A program made the position numbers and the translations under genes. This document shows, piece after piece, positions 10,190 to 22,952 of a stretch of DNA of 64,000 nucleotides; position 1 is the first letter of the stretch; each line of letters starts with the position of its first letter. The notes beneath the pieces are model-generated. The model was not told the origin of the DNA. It was given only the letters and a program-made list of their open reading frames with translations, and made no database searches. The DNA comes from Mytilus galloprovincialis. Its lineage: Eukaryota > Mollusca > Bivalvia > Mytilida > Mytilidae. The stretch spans positions 23,066,524-23,130,523 of the forward strand of contig NC_134845.1 in assembly GCF_965363235.1 (NCBI RefSeq), written 5' to 3'.

Positions 10190-13100
10190 ATGGCGGCGAC
10201 GTTGCCGCCGATAAACAACAGAGGGCAAAATGGTGTTGGGAATAGAAATGTTTTCATGCCCACTCCACCTAGAGGCCCACCAAGTGGCAGATTACAACCT
10301 ATTAAAGTACCAGGCAAAGCTGAAAGGGATTTGTTTTTTAAGCAAGAAAAATTAAGACAACAACAACCTGAACTAAGCAAAAAGCAGACCACAAGGTACA
10401 TTGTAATTATTATTCATATTGTTATATATATACATGTATATACATGACTTTTGTATATATAAATATATGTTATTGGTATATACATAGAGGTAATGATTGA
10501 CATGCTGAAGTGTGATGGTCTAGTTGCATTTCAAATAACCACCACATTTTTTTAGTCAATGCAATCAGTAATGCTTTTTAAGCAAATGTGTTTAACTCTT
10601 GATTTTTTACATTAAAAAAAGGTTAGCTACCATATTCAACAATTAACTTTTCTATACCATAAGAAAAATACAAAATCTCCCTGAGTTTTAGACAAGTTTT
10701 AATTAGATTTAATAAAAACTATCTAAGTTCTACAAAGATGAGAAAAACACAAAGAAATCCTGTAAAATACAGGGAAACTTTACTTAGGAAATAAGAAAAG
10801 ATAACCATTGACCGAATTCCGGATGTTGGGACAGACAAATTAAAAGACTTCCAAAAAGACAAACTGTATTTTATCAACTATAAAATTGCAGTTTTTACTT
10901 TACAGAAGTGACTTTGTCAGATTAACATTTTGTATTTACATTTATTTCATATTTTAATAGGTACAGAAATTCATATAAACATAACTTGTGCTTAGACATG
11001 CTACAAGATGGATATCATAAATCATTCAGTGAACTTTTTGCACTTATAAAACAACAAGAAGAAGAAAGACAAAGACAAGGTGAAGAGTCATTAATGTGGT
11101 CAATGGTCATGTTAAAAGACCAACATGAAAAACTGGACATGTTAAAACAACATTTGTGTAAAGCAGAGGAAGCTGAAAGGAAAGGTATACCATCATGACT
11201 ATCAATGAAAGGAGTATGTTCGATAAGGTCCTAAAATGGCCCCCTTATTTAGCGTAAATTTCAAATTCAGATTTATTTACTAATATCACGATAAATTATA
11301 GCTAATACATTGACTAGATAGGATATAAGCCATTTTATTGAAAATTTCACGTTTCTGCGTTTCATTATGACGTCACAAGTTGTACTCATATTGATTTTTC
11401 ACGAAAAAATAAATGAAAATGGGTAAATTTCCATAGATTATTGGACAGGAAACATAGAGCGCATACGTCGACAACAAAGATCTTTTAAAATAATGTTTGT
11501 GAAGACATTTCACAAATTCAAATTCAAATTCAAATTATTTATTCAAGAAAACTCACAAAGAGCATAAAATGAACAATATAAATGCATATGTACATAAATA
11601 TTCACATGTCTTATTTCAATATTAAGCTTGTCGACGCCTGCGCTCTATGTTTCCTGGTCCTTTATTTGGTTGAAATCCAGCTGATTTTTTCAAATTTCAC
11701 AAAAATCCTTTATCTTGACCTTTTTGGGATGTAAAAATCAACGTGTTAGAATTAAACTTTGACAAAAACAGTTCTGTTTAACTTTCTCACATGTCTTTAA
11801 GGCAACTTAAAGCATTTATTGTCTTGTAACTATGAGCTTTATAATTAGGGCCAAATATGGCCCTTACCGAACTTACTCCTTTAGGGAATTAGAATTAAAA
11901 AATAATTAAATTTTTTAAGGTTCTTTTATAGCGTTTTTCTGATGTAGTGCAAATGTACACTGTGAATGCTAGTGCATGTATTAGTTAACTTAGCTTTGAA
12001 ACTTTTAAAGATTTTATTTTTCTTTGTCCAAGCTCAAAAATATTGAACAATTGTTATTTATACTACACATTGTACATGTATCTACATGTAGGTTGCAAAT
12101 AAATTTCAATAGCTCAATTTAAAATTTACTGTTTATGGCATGAGTATTGAAATTTTTTGAAAGCAGATCTGAACTCACAAACTAATAGGTTTTGGCTTTA
12201 CTTGTTTGATCAATGAAAATCATGATGTAAGAATTCAAGAATTAAATAATATCATCTAAGCCATTGAAGATGTGTACTTCTTTGAATTATAAAAATAGAA
12301 AAAAATGCTTTTGTTTAAATTTTTTTTTCCATTTAGGGAAAAGAAAATGCCAAATGAGTCACAGAAACATAAAGGCTAAGAAAAAATACATGTGTTTCAG
12401 CTAAAATACCTTAATTATATTGTCTACCCTTTAAAAAAAATGTTTAAGTCACTTTTGAAAAAGCACTACTAAAATCAGATTAATTCCCTTGTTTGAAATA
12501 TCATTCTTTTGAATGTTATGTATCAAATCATGATACAATATTTACACATTATGAACTCCATTGTATGCAATTATTATTCTTTGTGTTTTTTACAGGTGAT
12601 TTTGGTGAAGTATACAGAAGTAGATACGAACTTGCCAGATATTTTCAATCAGGTGGAGATAAGTGGTTAGCTGACCATTTTTTTACAACTTGTTTACAAA
12701 CCAGTGCCCAGGTCAAAGGTGATAATGGAAAAACACAAGCACAAGGATATTTAAATGTTGGATTAGCTTTAGAGGAACAAGGTAATTATGCAAGCTATAA
12801 CTCGTTGTATTGTTTAAAATTTTTATCTATATATATCGTCACGTTCAATTACTGAACCTTAGTCAAAATTTATTATTATTTTTCTAATCATTATCAATTT
12901 GCCATTTATTTGGGATGTCTAAATACACAGCCTCTGTTTTAATTACTCTACAATTGTCAAATTTGAAATATTATATACCAGCTTTGATCCTCCAGTGCCA
13001 TTTATCGGGAATGTATTTTCAGGCAGTTGTTGTAACATCTTAACTGTTGTCATTTTGGAATTTTAGAGTTGTGCCAGTTCATATCGCAAATTACTATTTT

Positions 13101-16100
13101 TATTTTAGGTGTATCTTTGCGTCATGTTTTGGAAATTTTTAAATATATACTAGTGTAACGTGTATGATCCATGGCTCCGTAAGATTTATCGTTGGCTATT
13201 ATTCAGTCATTTCATAAATACAAATTGATAAACCAATTTTGTGCAGAATAAGTAAAGAAAACATGCACACAAATTAAACATAAAATATGGTAAGAAATGG
13301 ACCATTCTTGGGTTTTTGTAGTTAATTGACCCACACTCAAAAACAGAATACATGTATCAAAATAAACTTCTTTTACAAAATGATGATATATTTTTCTGAA
13401 CCAATTTGATTTTTACCCACAGGAGATGTGTTATCAGCTGCTGAACATTTTGAAGCTTATTATAAACTTTCTGTGGACCATAGAGAATGGATACAGGCAG
13501 ATAACTTAACATTCCACACAGATGCTTGTATCAATTTATGGAGGATTTACTCTTCAATAGCTGCTAGTATAGAAGAGGAGGATCCACAAGAATCATTAGA
13601 TTATTTGATCAAGGCCTTAAAATTAGCAACAGAAAGTAAGTTATTAACCTCCTGGTGCATTATTTTCTTGCTGTGTTGACCAGGCCCATTGGTGGCTTTT
13701 GCTATTTTCTTGTCTTTGGTCAGAATATTGTCTCTTTAAAATATTCCCCATTTCCATTCTCAATTTACATATCAATTATTAATAATTATAATGCATCTAG
13801 TTTTTATTTATCAATGGTTCTGATTGGATGACAATTAGCTTAAAATTCTTTATCTGTACCTGTCTGTAACTAAATGAAGCTTACATTTTGAATTCTGGAA
13901 TATATATATACTATTCGTTGCAAGGTCAACTCAATTTGCAACATTTTCAATTTGTCTGCAAGCATGGGCTCAAGTAAATTTCAAAATGAACCATATATAT
14001 TACTGATGATTAATTCGTAATTCATAATATCTTTTATACTTATTTATTTTAATGTGTCAACTGTCATAACTATCAACAATGAGTATAAATATAAGGTTAT
14101 AAAATATGAAACAACACTATAAATTTCATGTATCCAAAGCAACTTTTCTGAATTTACCTTCATCAGAAACGCTAATAAAATGTATTATTAAAACTAAAAA
14201 CAAATCATGTGTCTAAAACAATGGAGTAAATTAGAAATAATAGTTTCGTCTATCCTTATCCAGTACATACTATGGTATTATCAAGAGGATGTGTCTATTA
14301 TAGAAGATACAATGTAAAAATGTCACTGATTTTTTTTTATTTGAATGTTGTGTATATTTTAGGTCAAGACAAAGAGTTACAAGGAATAGCGTCTTACAGA
14401 TTAGGTCATGCTTATGAACAGAATGGAGACGGGGAGACTGCTCTATTGGTTAGTATTTTACCTCTTTTTATTCAGATTTCTTATTTGTTCTGTTAGCCGT
14501 CAGACTAATTGAAAAGGTTTAAACACATTGAATTAATTACAGTTTTATTTGTACTGTTTTAGCACAGAATGATGTTATATTAAAATGCATGTTGGTAAAG
14601 TGATTTATTGAATATATTTTTCATATCCCTGTCACATAAAACACCACATCCAGTTATAGTACTACATACATTTCCAATTGAACAGTTAAAACATATTTTG
14701 TTATAGTAACTAAGAACAAAACTGCTCAATTTTCACACTTAAGGTAGAAAATTGAGCAGTTTTGTTCCTCCATTTTGGATTTTGAAATACTAGAAAACAA
14801 GGTCTAGATCTTTGATGAAATGTGCAAATTTTTATAGTAGTAGGTAATTCATGTGTAAGAATTTTCATTATAATATAGAAAATGCCATGTTTGGTCATAT
14901 TTATGATTGTATTTTACAAAAATAAGAATTATTTTGTTTGATTCATTTTTTCCCAACTTTGTCAAATAAGGGGAGGCAACTCAAATGCAAGGGCAGATAA
15001 TTCAGATAGTGTTACTTTAAAATAGAATGTGTTAGGAATTTACCCATTTTTACACGTAGCAAGAAAACGAGTCCGGTGACCCCATTTTTTCTTTTTCTTA
15101 TCTGAAAGCATAATATTGGAGCTATCTTCTCAAATTTTATCTCAAAATTCTATGGTGTGGTTTGCGTTTTATGGCGGAAAAATGAGTTTTCCATGCATAA
15201 TCTATACAAAATCTTTACAATTTTGTACAACCTGTAGTGTGAAAATAAGTACGGTGACTCGTTCTTTTTATTAATGTTTTTAAACAAGCAGGATATGAAC
15301 TACATTTTGGCAAATTATTAAAAGATTCTATGGATTATAATTTAGACACCCCATCTACCTTAATAATCATTCAAGTACTGAAATAAAAAGTGTTATCTTT
15401 ACAAAGTCTAGTTTATTATTCTTTTTTTTTTTATAGGTATATCAACTTGAAAATTAAGTGAAATCAACTGAAATTTTATACCCCTTTCATGAATATGAAG
15501 TTGTTTAACCCAGTAAACATGAATAAAATCAGCAAAAGTTGACAAAACCAATGAAGTTTACAAAAATATAGGTTTCAAACTTTAAAAATATAACATCATA
15601 ATATTTGGCATGGGACTTTTAATTTGAACAAAAATTGGAAACTGTTCTCTGATTCTTATCTTACCTTGTCCTCAATGTTCATTTCATATGTTTAGGAAAT
15701 CAGTTTTGTCATCATTTTTCATTTTATTATTCATGAACTGTTTATTTAGTCTCTTGTTGACAGTTATACCACATCTTGTTATTTTATATAATGGTATTTA
15801 AATTTATATTTCAGCATTTAAATGAATATTTGAAAATCTGTACAGCTGAGAGTGACAGTGAGGGAATTGGCAAAGCTTGTGATGCAATCGCAAAGGCTTA
15901 TGCAAAGTAGGTTTTATTTTTAACTAGAGTTATCTCCTATACAGTGAGCACAAATATCAAGACATTACACTCTTAAAGATTGTTTTAAACAAACAGAATA
16001 CAAGTCAAACAACAAATTTGAAATTGAAACTTTTAATTTTCTGATTGTGTTTTAAACACACAATTTGATAATGTTTAAAGTCCAAATAATTTACAAACCA

Positions 16101-19100
16101 ATATTTACAGATTGTGGTATCAAAGTTTTTTTTTATTCATTTATTTTCATTTGATAGACTTTTGCTAAATTTTTGCATCTATTACGAAAGACTTCAAACT
16201 GAAAATATCATAAATACAGAAATTCATTATCTTACTACATGTAAGTAGACTACCATGCAATCATCTGATTATAGTTATGTGGATTCATTTAGTTTCATGA
16301 GTACCATAATTCTTAGAATTAGGGAAACTCCCATTTTAATGAGTATTTGATTTCGTCGTTTTAAAAAATAATGCATAATTGCAATTTGTTGAATACTAAG
16401 ATTGGTGCTGCTGCCTTTGTTCCCATAAAAGACACAAAAATATTAATCAGTCTGCACCGTTAGCCACTAGTCCGATGACCCAGACTAGTAAATATTGATT
16501 CGAACTTAAGTAAAAATTTACAAAATTTTATATAGTCTGATAGGGACAAACTTTGATATTTAGTTTCCAGACTAGTAGATGAAAAAGGTTTTGGTGATGA
16601 CTGATTAATCAAATAATAATAATGAATCCACCGTACAAAAACAAAGAAGGATTATATATTCAATGAAAATTTTTAAAAATCAAAAAATAATCTGGTCTAG
16701 TTGACAATAGTTGTGTAATTCATGTTTGTTTTTTACATAAAAAGATTTTATTTTACAGACAAGGTAAAGTTGAAGAAAGCATCACGTACCTGAAGAAATT
16801 TGTTGAAGTAGCTGAGAAAAGTGGAGAGGAAGTGGCTCTCAGCAAAGCTTGTCATAACTTAGGAAATATATTTAATTCTCTGGTAAGTTGTTGTGGATTT
16901 TATATAGAATTACATGTCACATTTTCAAAAAATGTAATTGCCATTGTTGCCTTTTGTAGCATGTTTCGATCATGAAAAGTTGTGGGTTTCAATTCCTGAG
17001 TGTAGGGTTTACCTATATACTTAATAATGTATTTTACTTTGTTAAGGACATGGCATAACCGTTAATCATGTGTTTAAAGGTAATATGTTTGCATTACCTA
17101 AGGAACAAGTGTAAGACGAGATATATTGCTCTGCATATTCACGTAATAATTATTCACCCATTTATACCATTATAAAAGTTAGTTTTTCTTTTAATTTTAG
17201 GGTCGATATTCAGAGGCAACAGAATATTTCAGTAAATCTTACAATTTATCACGGTCCCTGGGAGACAAAGAAGCCATCAGTACCAACAGGGTACAGTTCG
17301 GTATTGCTATGGCCCACAAGATGATGAAAGGACTAGACAGTCACACAGTGATGGGAACTCGCCCTGCATTGGAAAGATTGATTGAGTGGAAGAATGCTAG
17401 AGTTGATGAATTTGAAAAACCGTTCCCAGAACCTAGTAAGTTTTCCTACCTGTATTATTATTATACATATAAACCTCTTTCTACTTGCAGCTCTGTTTAA
17501 AAAAAAAAAGAAAAAAATGTAGATGTCACTTATTTTACAGTGTATTGTAAAGGAATTCATAAATGATTTGCACTTTGATATGTTTGTTAATATAAATGTT
17601 TAAATATCTACTGTATAAATTAGATGTAGTTTTATTTATGTGTAAAAATGGAAAGCCTTTCTTTTTTATAAGAAAAAAGTAAGCTATCATGCAATCATAA
17701 GTATGATAACAACATTTATAAACAATACTGATTTTAATGCATCAGATGCACATTTTTTCAATTAAGGTCTCTTCAGTGATGCTTGAGGCTAAAATGTTTG
17801 AAAATCCAAACTTATTAAAAAATTTAAAGAGCTTTCTCTTAATTTAATTTTGATTCACTTCATTTTCTGTATCATAATGTTGAGTTTCAGTATTTTCAGG
17901 CAGCAGTATAAATATAAACATGCATGTGTTACAGTCAGTAGAACATATTTTCAAATAAGAAAAAAGAAATTGCTCAGACATGCTAAAAAAAAGTCCATTA
18001 TTCAATTGATTATGGGAGTTCTCATGTTTTGTCCAAACTTCAACCTTTTGTGGTTGAATAGATAGAATTCTTTGTGCCTTTTGTTCCAATGCCTATATTA
18101 TTTTTTTTTAACTTTTAGTAATTGGTTAAGTAATAGGCATGATAGGTACAGAAACTTGTAAATGTAAATTGTTTTCTGTCTCTACAATGTATGTCGAGTC
18201 AATGTATTCATTGTCAAGCTTCATATTTTTTTATTATTTTTATCTCTAATAAGTAATGTTTGTCCAGAAATGTTTGGCTACATTATAATTTGGAATTTTT
18301 ATCAAAGGACATAGATGAGATTTCAATGATTTCCAGGAAATATTGCATTTAAAAAATGTTATCAAAATTTAGAAAGCATTTTTTTTTTTATTTATTACAA
18401 ATTCTATGCTATGGCAATGTTCACAATAATTTAAAAAAACATTGGAAAATTTTCTGATTAACAGAAGATATGTTTTTTTAGCCAATTCATCAATTTGAAT
18501 CTGTAAATAAAATTGATTCTATTTGTTAGTTCCTGAATGGGAGCTTAGGTAAGAGTGAATTGACAAAATAAACTTTGGTTTGAAATGTTTTGCAGCTAAC
18601 TGCTGTGTTTTTGCTTTTTTCTGATGACATGTTATAATTGGCTTACCAAAAAATATTATAACAACTTTGCTGAGTGTTATTTTAAAGCATGGATGAGATT
18701 ATAATCCTCATTGTTTACATTATTCAAGAAGTTATAATTATGCATGGAGTGTTTTATTGAAAAGATAACATTCATTACTTTGATCATGAAGAATTTTTAG
18801 GTACGAGGAATATTGCTTTTTAACTTCTAACAATGTTATTATAACATGGTGTTAATAAAATAATACAAGTATACCAGCTAATGGTTAATGAATAAAGAGA
18901 ATAGAACATTTTTGTCTTCATGAATAATAGATATAAGATCAAAATTATGTTTTTTTTTTAGTTTTCCGTAAATCATTGAGAAATGGACCCTATATTTTTG
19001 CATTCTGCAAAATCCTTATGAAAAATAACAAATGGGTAAAATTCAATATATTACACTAAAAAATTATGAAAGCAAACAAAGGCAAAAAACACCCCTCCTC

Positions 19101-19951
19101 ATAGAAACCCTTGAATAATTTATATCAAATTGTCTCCTCTCGTCTCCATTATTATGCAGACATCATTTCAATAATACTGATTTTACAAAAACTTAGGCCA
19201 AAAATTTACAAATGAAAATGACAGATGTCTTTACCTAGTACTTTAGGCCCTTATTGTTAATGTATATTTCCTCATATATTTATCCCTCTTTGCTAACCCA
19301 AAATGAAGTTCAGCTACATTTCCTGATGTATGTTATCCAGAAGTTTACATCTTATTACTGTTGAGAGGTTGGATTTATTTAGTTATGTTATTATGATACC
19401 CTGACAAACAATTTTTTGGAAGTAAATAGGAATAAACCTGTCTGTCTGTTTGTCAATCTGTTTGTTTCTCTGTGTGGCTGCCTTTCTCTCTGTTATAATA
19501 TGGTATGTCTTTGCTGAAGAGTATATTCTGCATTCATACAAAAACATTTTTTTTTTAAATTTTGCAATATTTTATTTTCAATAGAAAAAAATGCTCATAT
19601 ATATTTTTCTAATACACAGATTAAAAAATTCTATGCACAAGGAACTGCTCTTTTTATGCAAAAAGATTTATTTTCTGGAAAACTTTAAAATTGTATAAAA
19701 TGAGATGGTTTATGATGTTTTTGTATCATTAAAGCAAGTATTAATTTGTCTGATCTTCCTAATCTTTCATTATTTTATCTACAGAAAAAGAAGAGCCAAA
19801 ACCCAGAGAGCCAACGCCCCCACCACCACAGTCACAAGTGACTGAGGAGACGGAGCAAGAGCCACAAGAGGAGGAGAAAGTAGACGATACCAAAACTAAA
19901 TCTGAGGGGACTGAAGATACATCTTCTGTCACTGAAACTACAGCTAGCTGA
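10190..19951 (+). CDS. TTC29: Tetratricopeptide repeat protein 29, nine coding exons
   Basis: The coding exons are 10190-10395, 10961-11184, 12596-12781, 13423-13635, 14363-14448, 15815-15906, 16759-16882, 17201-17435 and 19785-19951. All have GT-AG boundaries and consistent phases, giving 1533 bases, 510 residues plus stop (human TTC29 is about 475). Residues about 69-96 (YRNSYKHNLCLDMLQDGYHK, then SFSELFAL) are diagnostic of the family. TPR-like helix pairs lie near residues 191-225, 283-318, 325-358 and 365-400. In all four an intron falls between helix A and helix B. The last exon adds a Pro/Glu-rich acidic tail. TTC29 is an axonemal protein needed for sperm flagellum assembly and beating in vertebrates; I infer the same role in cilia and sperm here. 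The ATG (10190) is the first in its exon and is followed by GCGGCG. Introns hold several transposons but no exon is damaged. Confidence 0.96.
11208..11882. mobile_element. Non-autonomous TIR element in TTC29 intron 2
   Basis: The left end AAAGGAGTATGTTCGATAAG (11208-11227) is matched by the reverse complement of the right end (11862-11882) with two mismatches. The inverted match continues loosely into the GGCCC-containing subterminal region. There is no ORF and no clear target duplication. The element itself contains a second inverted-repeat structure (11443-11660) and a LINE-type tail. Confidence 0.7.
11443..11660. mobile_element. Nested inverted-repeat element with a LINE-like 3' tail inside
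   Basis: The left arm GGACAGGAAACATAGAGCGC (11443-11462) continues to GTCGAC at 11472. The right arm (11630-11660) is its reverse complement over about 30 bases with a one-base indel and two mismatches. Between the arms, 11514-11610 read on the minus strand ends in TTGAATAAATAATTTGAATT followed by AATTTG repeats, which resembles a LINE or SINE 3' tail. This suggests three insertions nested in one intron. Confidence 0.6.
13680..13770 (+). repeat. Dispersed repeat, family C (short old copy) in TTC29 intron 4
   Basis: It contains 'cccattggtggc', 'ttgtctcttt' and 'attccccatttccattctca'. These match, in order, the 3' half of the longer copy at 33420-33905. Confidence 0.65.
14714..14767. repeat. 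Perfect 21-bp-stem hairpin in TTC29 intron 5
   Basis: GAACAAAACTGCTCAATTTTC (first 20 of 21 bases shown by position 14714-14733, closing C at 14734) pairs without mismatch with 14747-14767 across a 12-base loop that contains TTAAGG. It marks or overlaps the left end of the TTAA-flanked element at 14739. Confidence 0.8.
14739..15363. mobile_element. Non-autonomous element flanked by TTAA, piggyBac-like
   Basis: The two ends read TTAAGGTAGA (14739-14748) and TCTACCTTAA (15354-15363): a 4-base TTAA on each side plus a short inverted GGTAGA. TTAA duplication is typical of piggyBac and a few other superfamilies. The interior is non-coding and contains 'aagaaaacgagtccggtgac', which I recall from mussel repeats. 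The terminal match is short, so the class is tentative. Confidence 0.5.
16442..16609. mobile_element. Short MITE-like element in TTC29 intron 6
   Basis: ATTAATCAGTCTGCACC (16442-16458) and GGTGATGACTGATTAAT (16593-16609) are inverted repeats with two mismatches. Inside them a second inverted pair around 'agactagta' is seen. Total length is 168 bases with no coding capacity. Confidence 0.5.
17740..17815 (+). repeat. Dispersed repeat fragment, family D, in TTC29 intron 8
   Basis: 'gcatcagatgcacatttttt', 'ctcttcagtgatgcttga' and 'aaaatgtttgaaaatccaaa' correspond to a motif set found again, in part, at 46595-46630 ('gcaccagatgcgcatttcga'). The rest of intron 8 (17436-19784) shows only AT-rich DNA and poly-T runs. 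Confidence 0.45.
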
Positions 19952-20514
19952 AATACTACAAACAATTAAATTATCATTGTACACATCTTTGGTGATTCAG
20001 TATTTAATAGACCATTTTCTGCTGAATATTTATGGTTTATTTCAAAGAAAAGAATTAAAAGATGCAGTGGTTTCTTGTAATTTAAAAAAAAGGCAAGATT
20101 TATGGTATTTTATCCCTCCCCTGAAAAAAAAACATAAGAAGAAACAATAGTCCATTTAAACATTTCTTCTCAAATGAATATCATATGATATGGTTGTTCT
20201 TTCTTTTTGTGTTGATACAACTTAGAATTCTTTTCAAATTTTGTTTTCAAAGTGTCTTTATTTAAAATACTGAATGGAATTCTATGTTTCATAATTCTGT
20301 TGAATATAAGTGCTTTGATTTCAATTATGAATTTCCTCATAGCATTCTTATAAATAATACTTAATGAACAGCATTAGTAATGACCTTTAATTTCTTCTGT
20401 CTTCCAGTCTAACTCTTAAATGAACTTAAAGAGGTGCCTTTTTGTATTTTGGTCTATATAGATGCAAGTGGCTTATCAAATTTTGTAATTCCCTGTTCTT
20501 TCTTTTTTTTCAAC

Positions 20515-20520
20515 AATAAA
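20515..20520 (+). promoter_or_regulatory. Probable TTC29 poly(A) signal
   Basis: AATAAA about 560 bases after the TTC29 stop, within an AT-rich 3' UTR. A later AATAAA near 21175 is an alternative. The stretch 20540-21294 holds nothing else recognisable. Confidence 0.5.
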
Positions 20521-21849
20521 AGGAAATTTATTTTTATATTTCGACTTTGTATTTAAATATTGTCATGTCAATGTGCATTACGTGTCATATTTTGTGTAAA
20601 TTATTATATTTATATGGAAACTTAAAAATATTCCGTCCATTTTAACTTGAACGTACAGAAAATCAAATAAGAGATTCTGTGCTGAGTTGTATTACAATTC
20701 TGTTAACATTTATTTTGTTTTTGTTTTAATTGCTGCTTTTAAAAATTGCAGAAAGAATGTATTTTAATTTATTAAATAATTTCAGAGATAACACATCTTT
20801 AATACAATGCTTTGTCAGAAAAAAATTATCTTTAATTCAACATTTGCTTGCTTAAGTTCCAATGAAACAAAATAGGTAAAACTAATTAATTAAAAGTCAT
20901 GTTTCAACAAGTGGTTATTTTCTTACTTGATATATTTCTGAAAAAAGAACATGATAATGATATATAATAATGTGACAAAGGACACCATTTAGTTTGACAT
21001 GTCTTAAAGGATTTAGTTTTAAAAGAAGAGTTGGTTTGTTTTGTATTCTGTGATATATTTATCTGATATGTAATAACACATATATTTTCATTCATGTTAT
21101 TTTCTAATCTTTCATATACAAATTGTTATACATATGTAAATATATGGAAGATTAATTCATTAGAAAATTTAAAGAATAAAGTATAAAAAGTCGTTAATAT
21201 TGTTATCAGATAAAAAAAAAAAAAACTTGTTTATCACTTATGTTCATACCTGCCAACCTTAACTTGGGATATCCAAAATGAGAGGAGTTGACAGGACTTA
21301 AGATTGTTTTTATATGACCGCAAAAATTGAAAATTTTTTGGTCGTATATTGGTATCATGTTGGCGTCGTTGTTGTTGTCGTCGTCCGAATACTTTTAGTT
21401 TTCGCACTCTAACTTTAGTAAAAGAGAATAGAAATCTATTAAATTTTAACACAAGGTTTATGACCACAAAAGGAAGGTTGGGATTGATTTTGGGAGTTTT
21501 GGTCCCAACATTTTAGGAATGAGGGGCCAAAAAGGGCCCAAATACACATTTTCTTGGTTTTCGAACTATAACTCTAGTTTAAGTCAATAGAAATCTATAA
21601 AATTTTGACACAAGGTTTATGACCACAGAAGGAAGGTTATTATTGATTTTGGGAGTTTTGGTTCCAACAGTTTTGGAATTAGGGGCCAAAAAGGGCCCAA
21701 ATAAGCATTATTCTTGTTTTTCGCACAATAATTTTAGTTTAAGTATATAGAAATCAATGAAATTTAAACACAAGGTTTATGACCACAAAAGGAAGGTTGG
21801 GATTGATTTTGGGAGTTGAGGTCCCAACAGTTTAGGAATAAGGGGCCCA

Positions 21850-22630
21850 AAGGGTCCAAAATTGAACTTTGTTTGATTTCATCAAAAATTGAATAATTGG
21901 GGTTCTTTGATATGCCGAATCTAACTGTGTATGTAGATTCTTAATTTTTGGTCCCGTTTTCAAAATGGTCTACATTAAGGTCCAAAGGGTCTAAAATTAA
22001 ACTTAGTTTGATTTTAACCAAAATTGAAACCTTGGGGTTCTTTGATATGCTGCATCTAAAAATGTACTTAGATTTTTGATTATTGGCCCAGTTTTCAAGT
22101 TGGTCCAAATTGGGGTCCTATATTAAACTTTGTTTGATTTCATCAAAAATTGAATAATTGGGGTTCTTTGATATGCCGAATCTAACTGTGTATGTAGATT
22201 CTTAATTTTTGGTGTAGTTTTCAAATTGGTCTACATTAGGGTCCAAAATTAAACTTAGTTTGATTTTAACAAAAATTGAATCCCTGGGGTTCTTTGATAT
22301 GCTGAATCTAAAAATGTACCTAGATTTTTGATTTTTGGCCCAGTTTTCAAGTTGGTCCAAATCGGGGTCCAAAATTAAACTTTGTTTGATTTCATCAAAA
22401 ATTGAATAATTGGGGTTCTTTGATATGCCAAATCTAACTGTGTATGTAGATTCTTAATTTTTGGTCCCGTTTTCAAATTGGTCTACATTAAAGTCCAAAG
22501 GGTCCAAAATTAAACTAAGTTTGATTTTAACAAAAATTGAATTCTTGGGCTTTTTTGATATACTGAATCTAAACATGTACTTAGATTTTTGATTATTGGC
22601 CCAGTTTTCAAGTTGATTCAAATCAGGATC
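21850..22630. repeat. Tandem array of alternating ~125-bp monomers (three A-B dimers)
   Basis: The marker 'gggttctttgatatgc' recurs near 21898, 22034, 22159, 22286, 22411 and, changed, 22547. Following sequences alternate strictly: type A ('aatctaactgtgtatgtaga') and type B ('aatctaaaaatgtacttaga'). The higher-order unit is therefore a dimer of about 255 bp, present three times. Confidence 0.85.
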
Positions 22631-22636
22631 CAAAAT

Positions 22637-22952
22637 TGTTATATTAAGTATTGTGCAATAGCAAGAAATTTTCAATTGCACAGTATTCAGCAATAGCAAG
22701 AAATCTTCAATTGCACAGTATTGTGCAATAGCAAGAAATTTTCAATTGCACAGTATTCAGCAATAGCAAGAAATCTTCAATTGCACAGTATTGTGCAATA
22801 GCAAGAAATTTTCAATTGCACAGTATTGGCAATAGCCAGAAATCTTCAATTGCACAGTATTGAAGAAAGAAAGATAACTCCAATTGAAAATTTCTTGCTA
22901 TTGCACAGTATTGTGCAATAGCAAATTTTTTCAATTGGAGTTATCTTTCTTT
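22637..22952. repeat. 35-bp tandem array closing in a long hairpin
   Basis: Six 35-base monomers alternate between 'tattgtgcaatagcaagaaa' and 'tattcagcaatagcaagaaa' forms, again giving three dimers. The last turns into a large palindrome at 22866-22952. Its arms pair AAAGAAAGATAACTCCAATT with AATTGGAGTTATCTTTCTTT, and the centre is TTGCACAGTATTGTGCAA. No spacers of unique sequence, so this is not CRISPR-like. Confidence 0.85.

Noticed and set aside
22637-22860. 35-bp repeats considered as a CRISPR array
   Set aside because: The repeats are head-to-tail without unique spacers, alternate between two variants, and lie inside a larger eukaryotic dispersed repeat.
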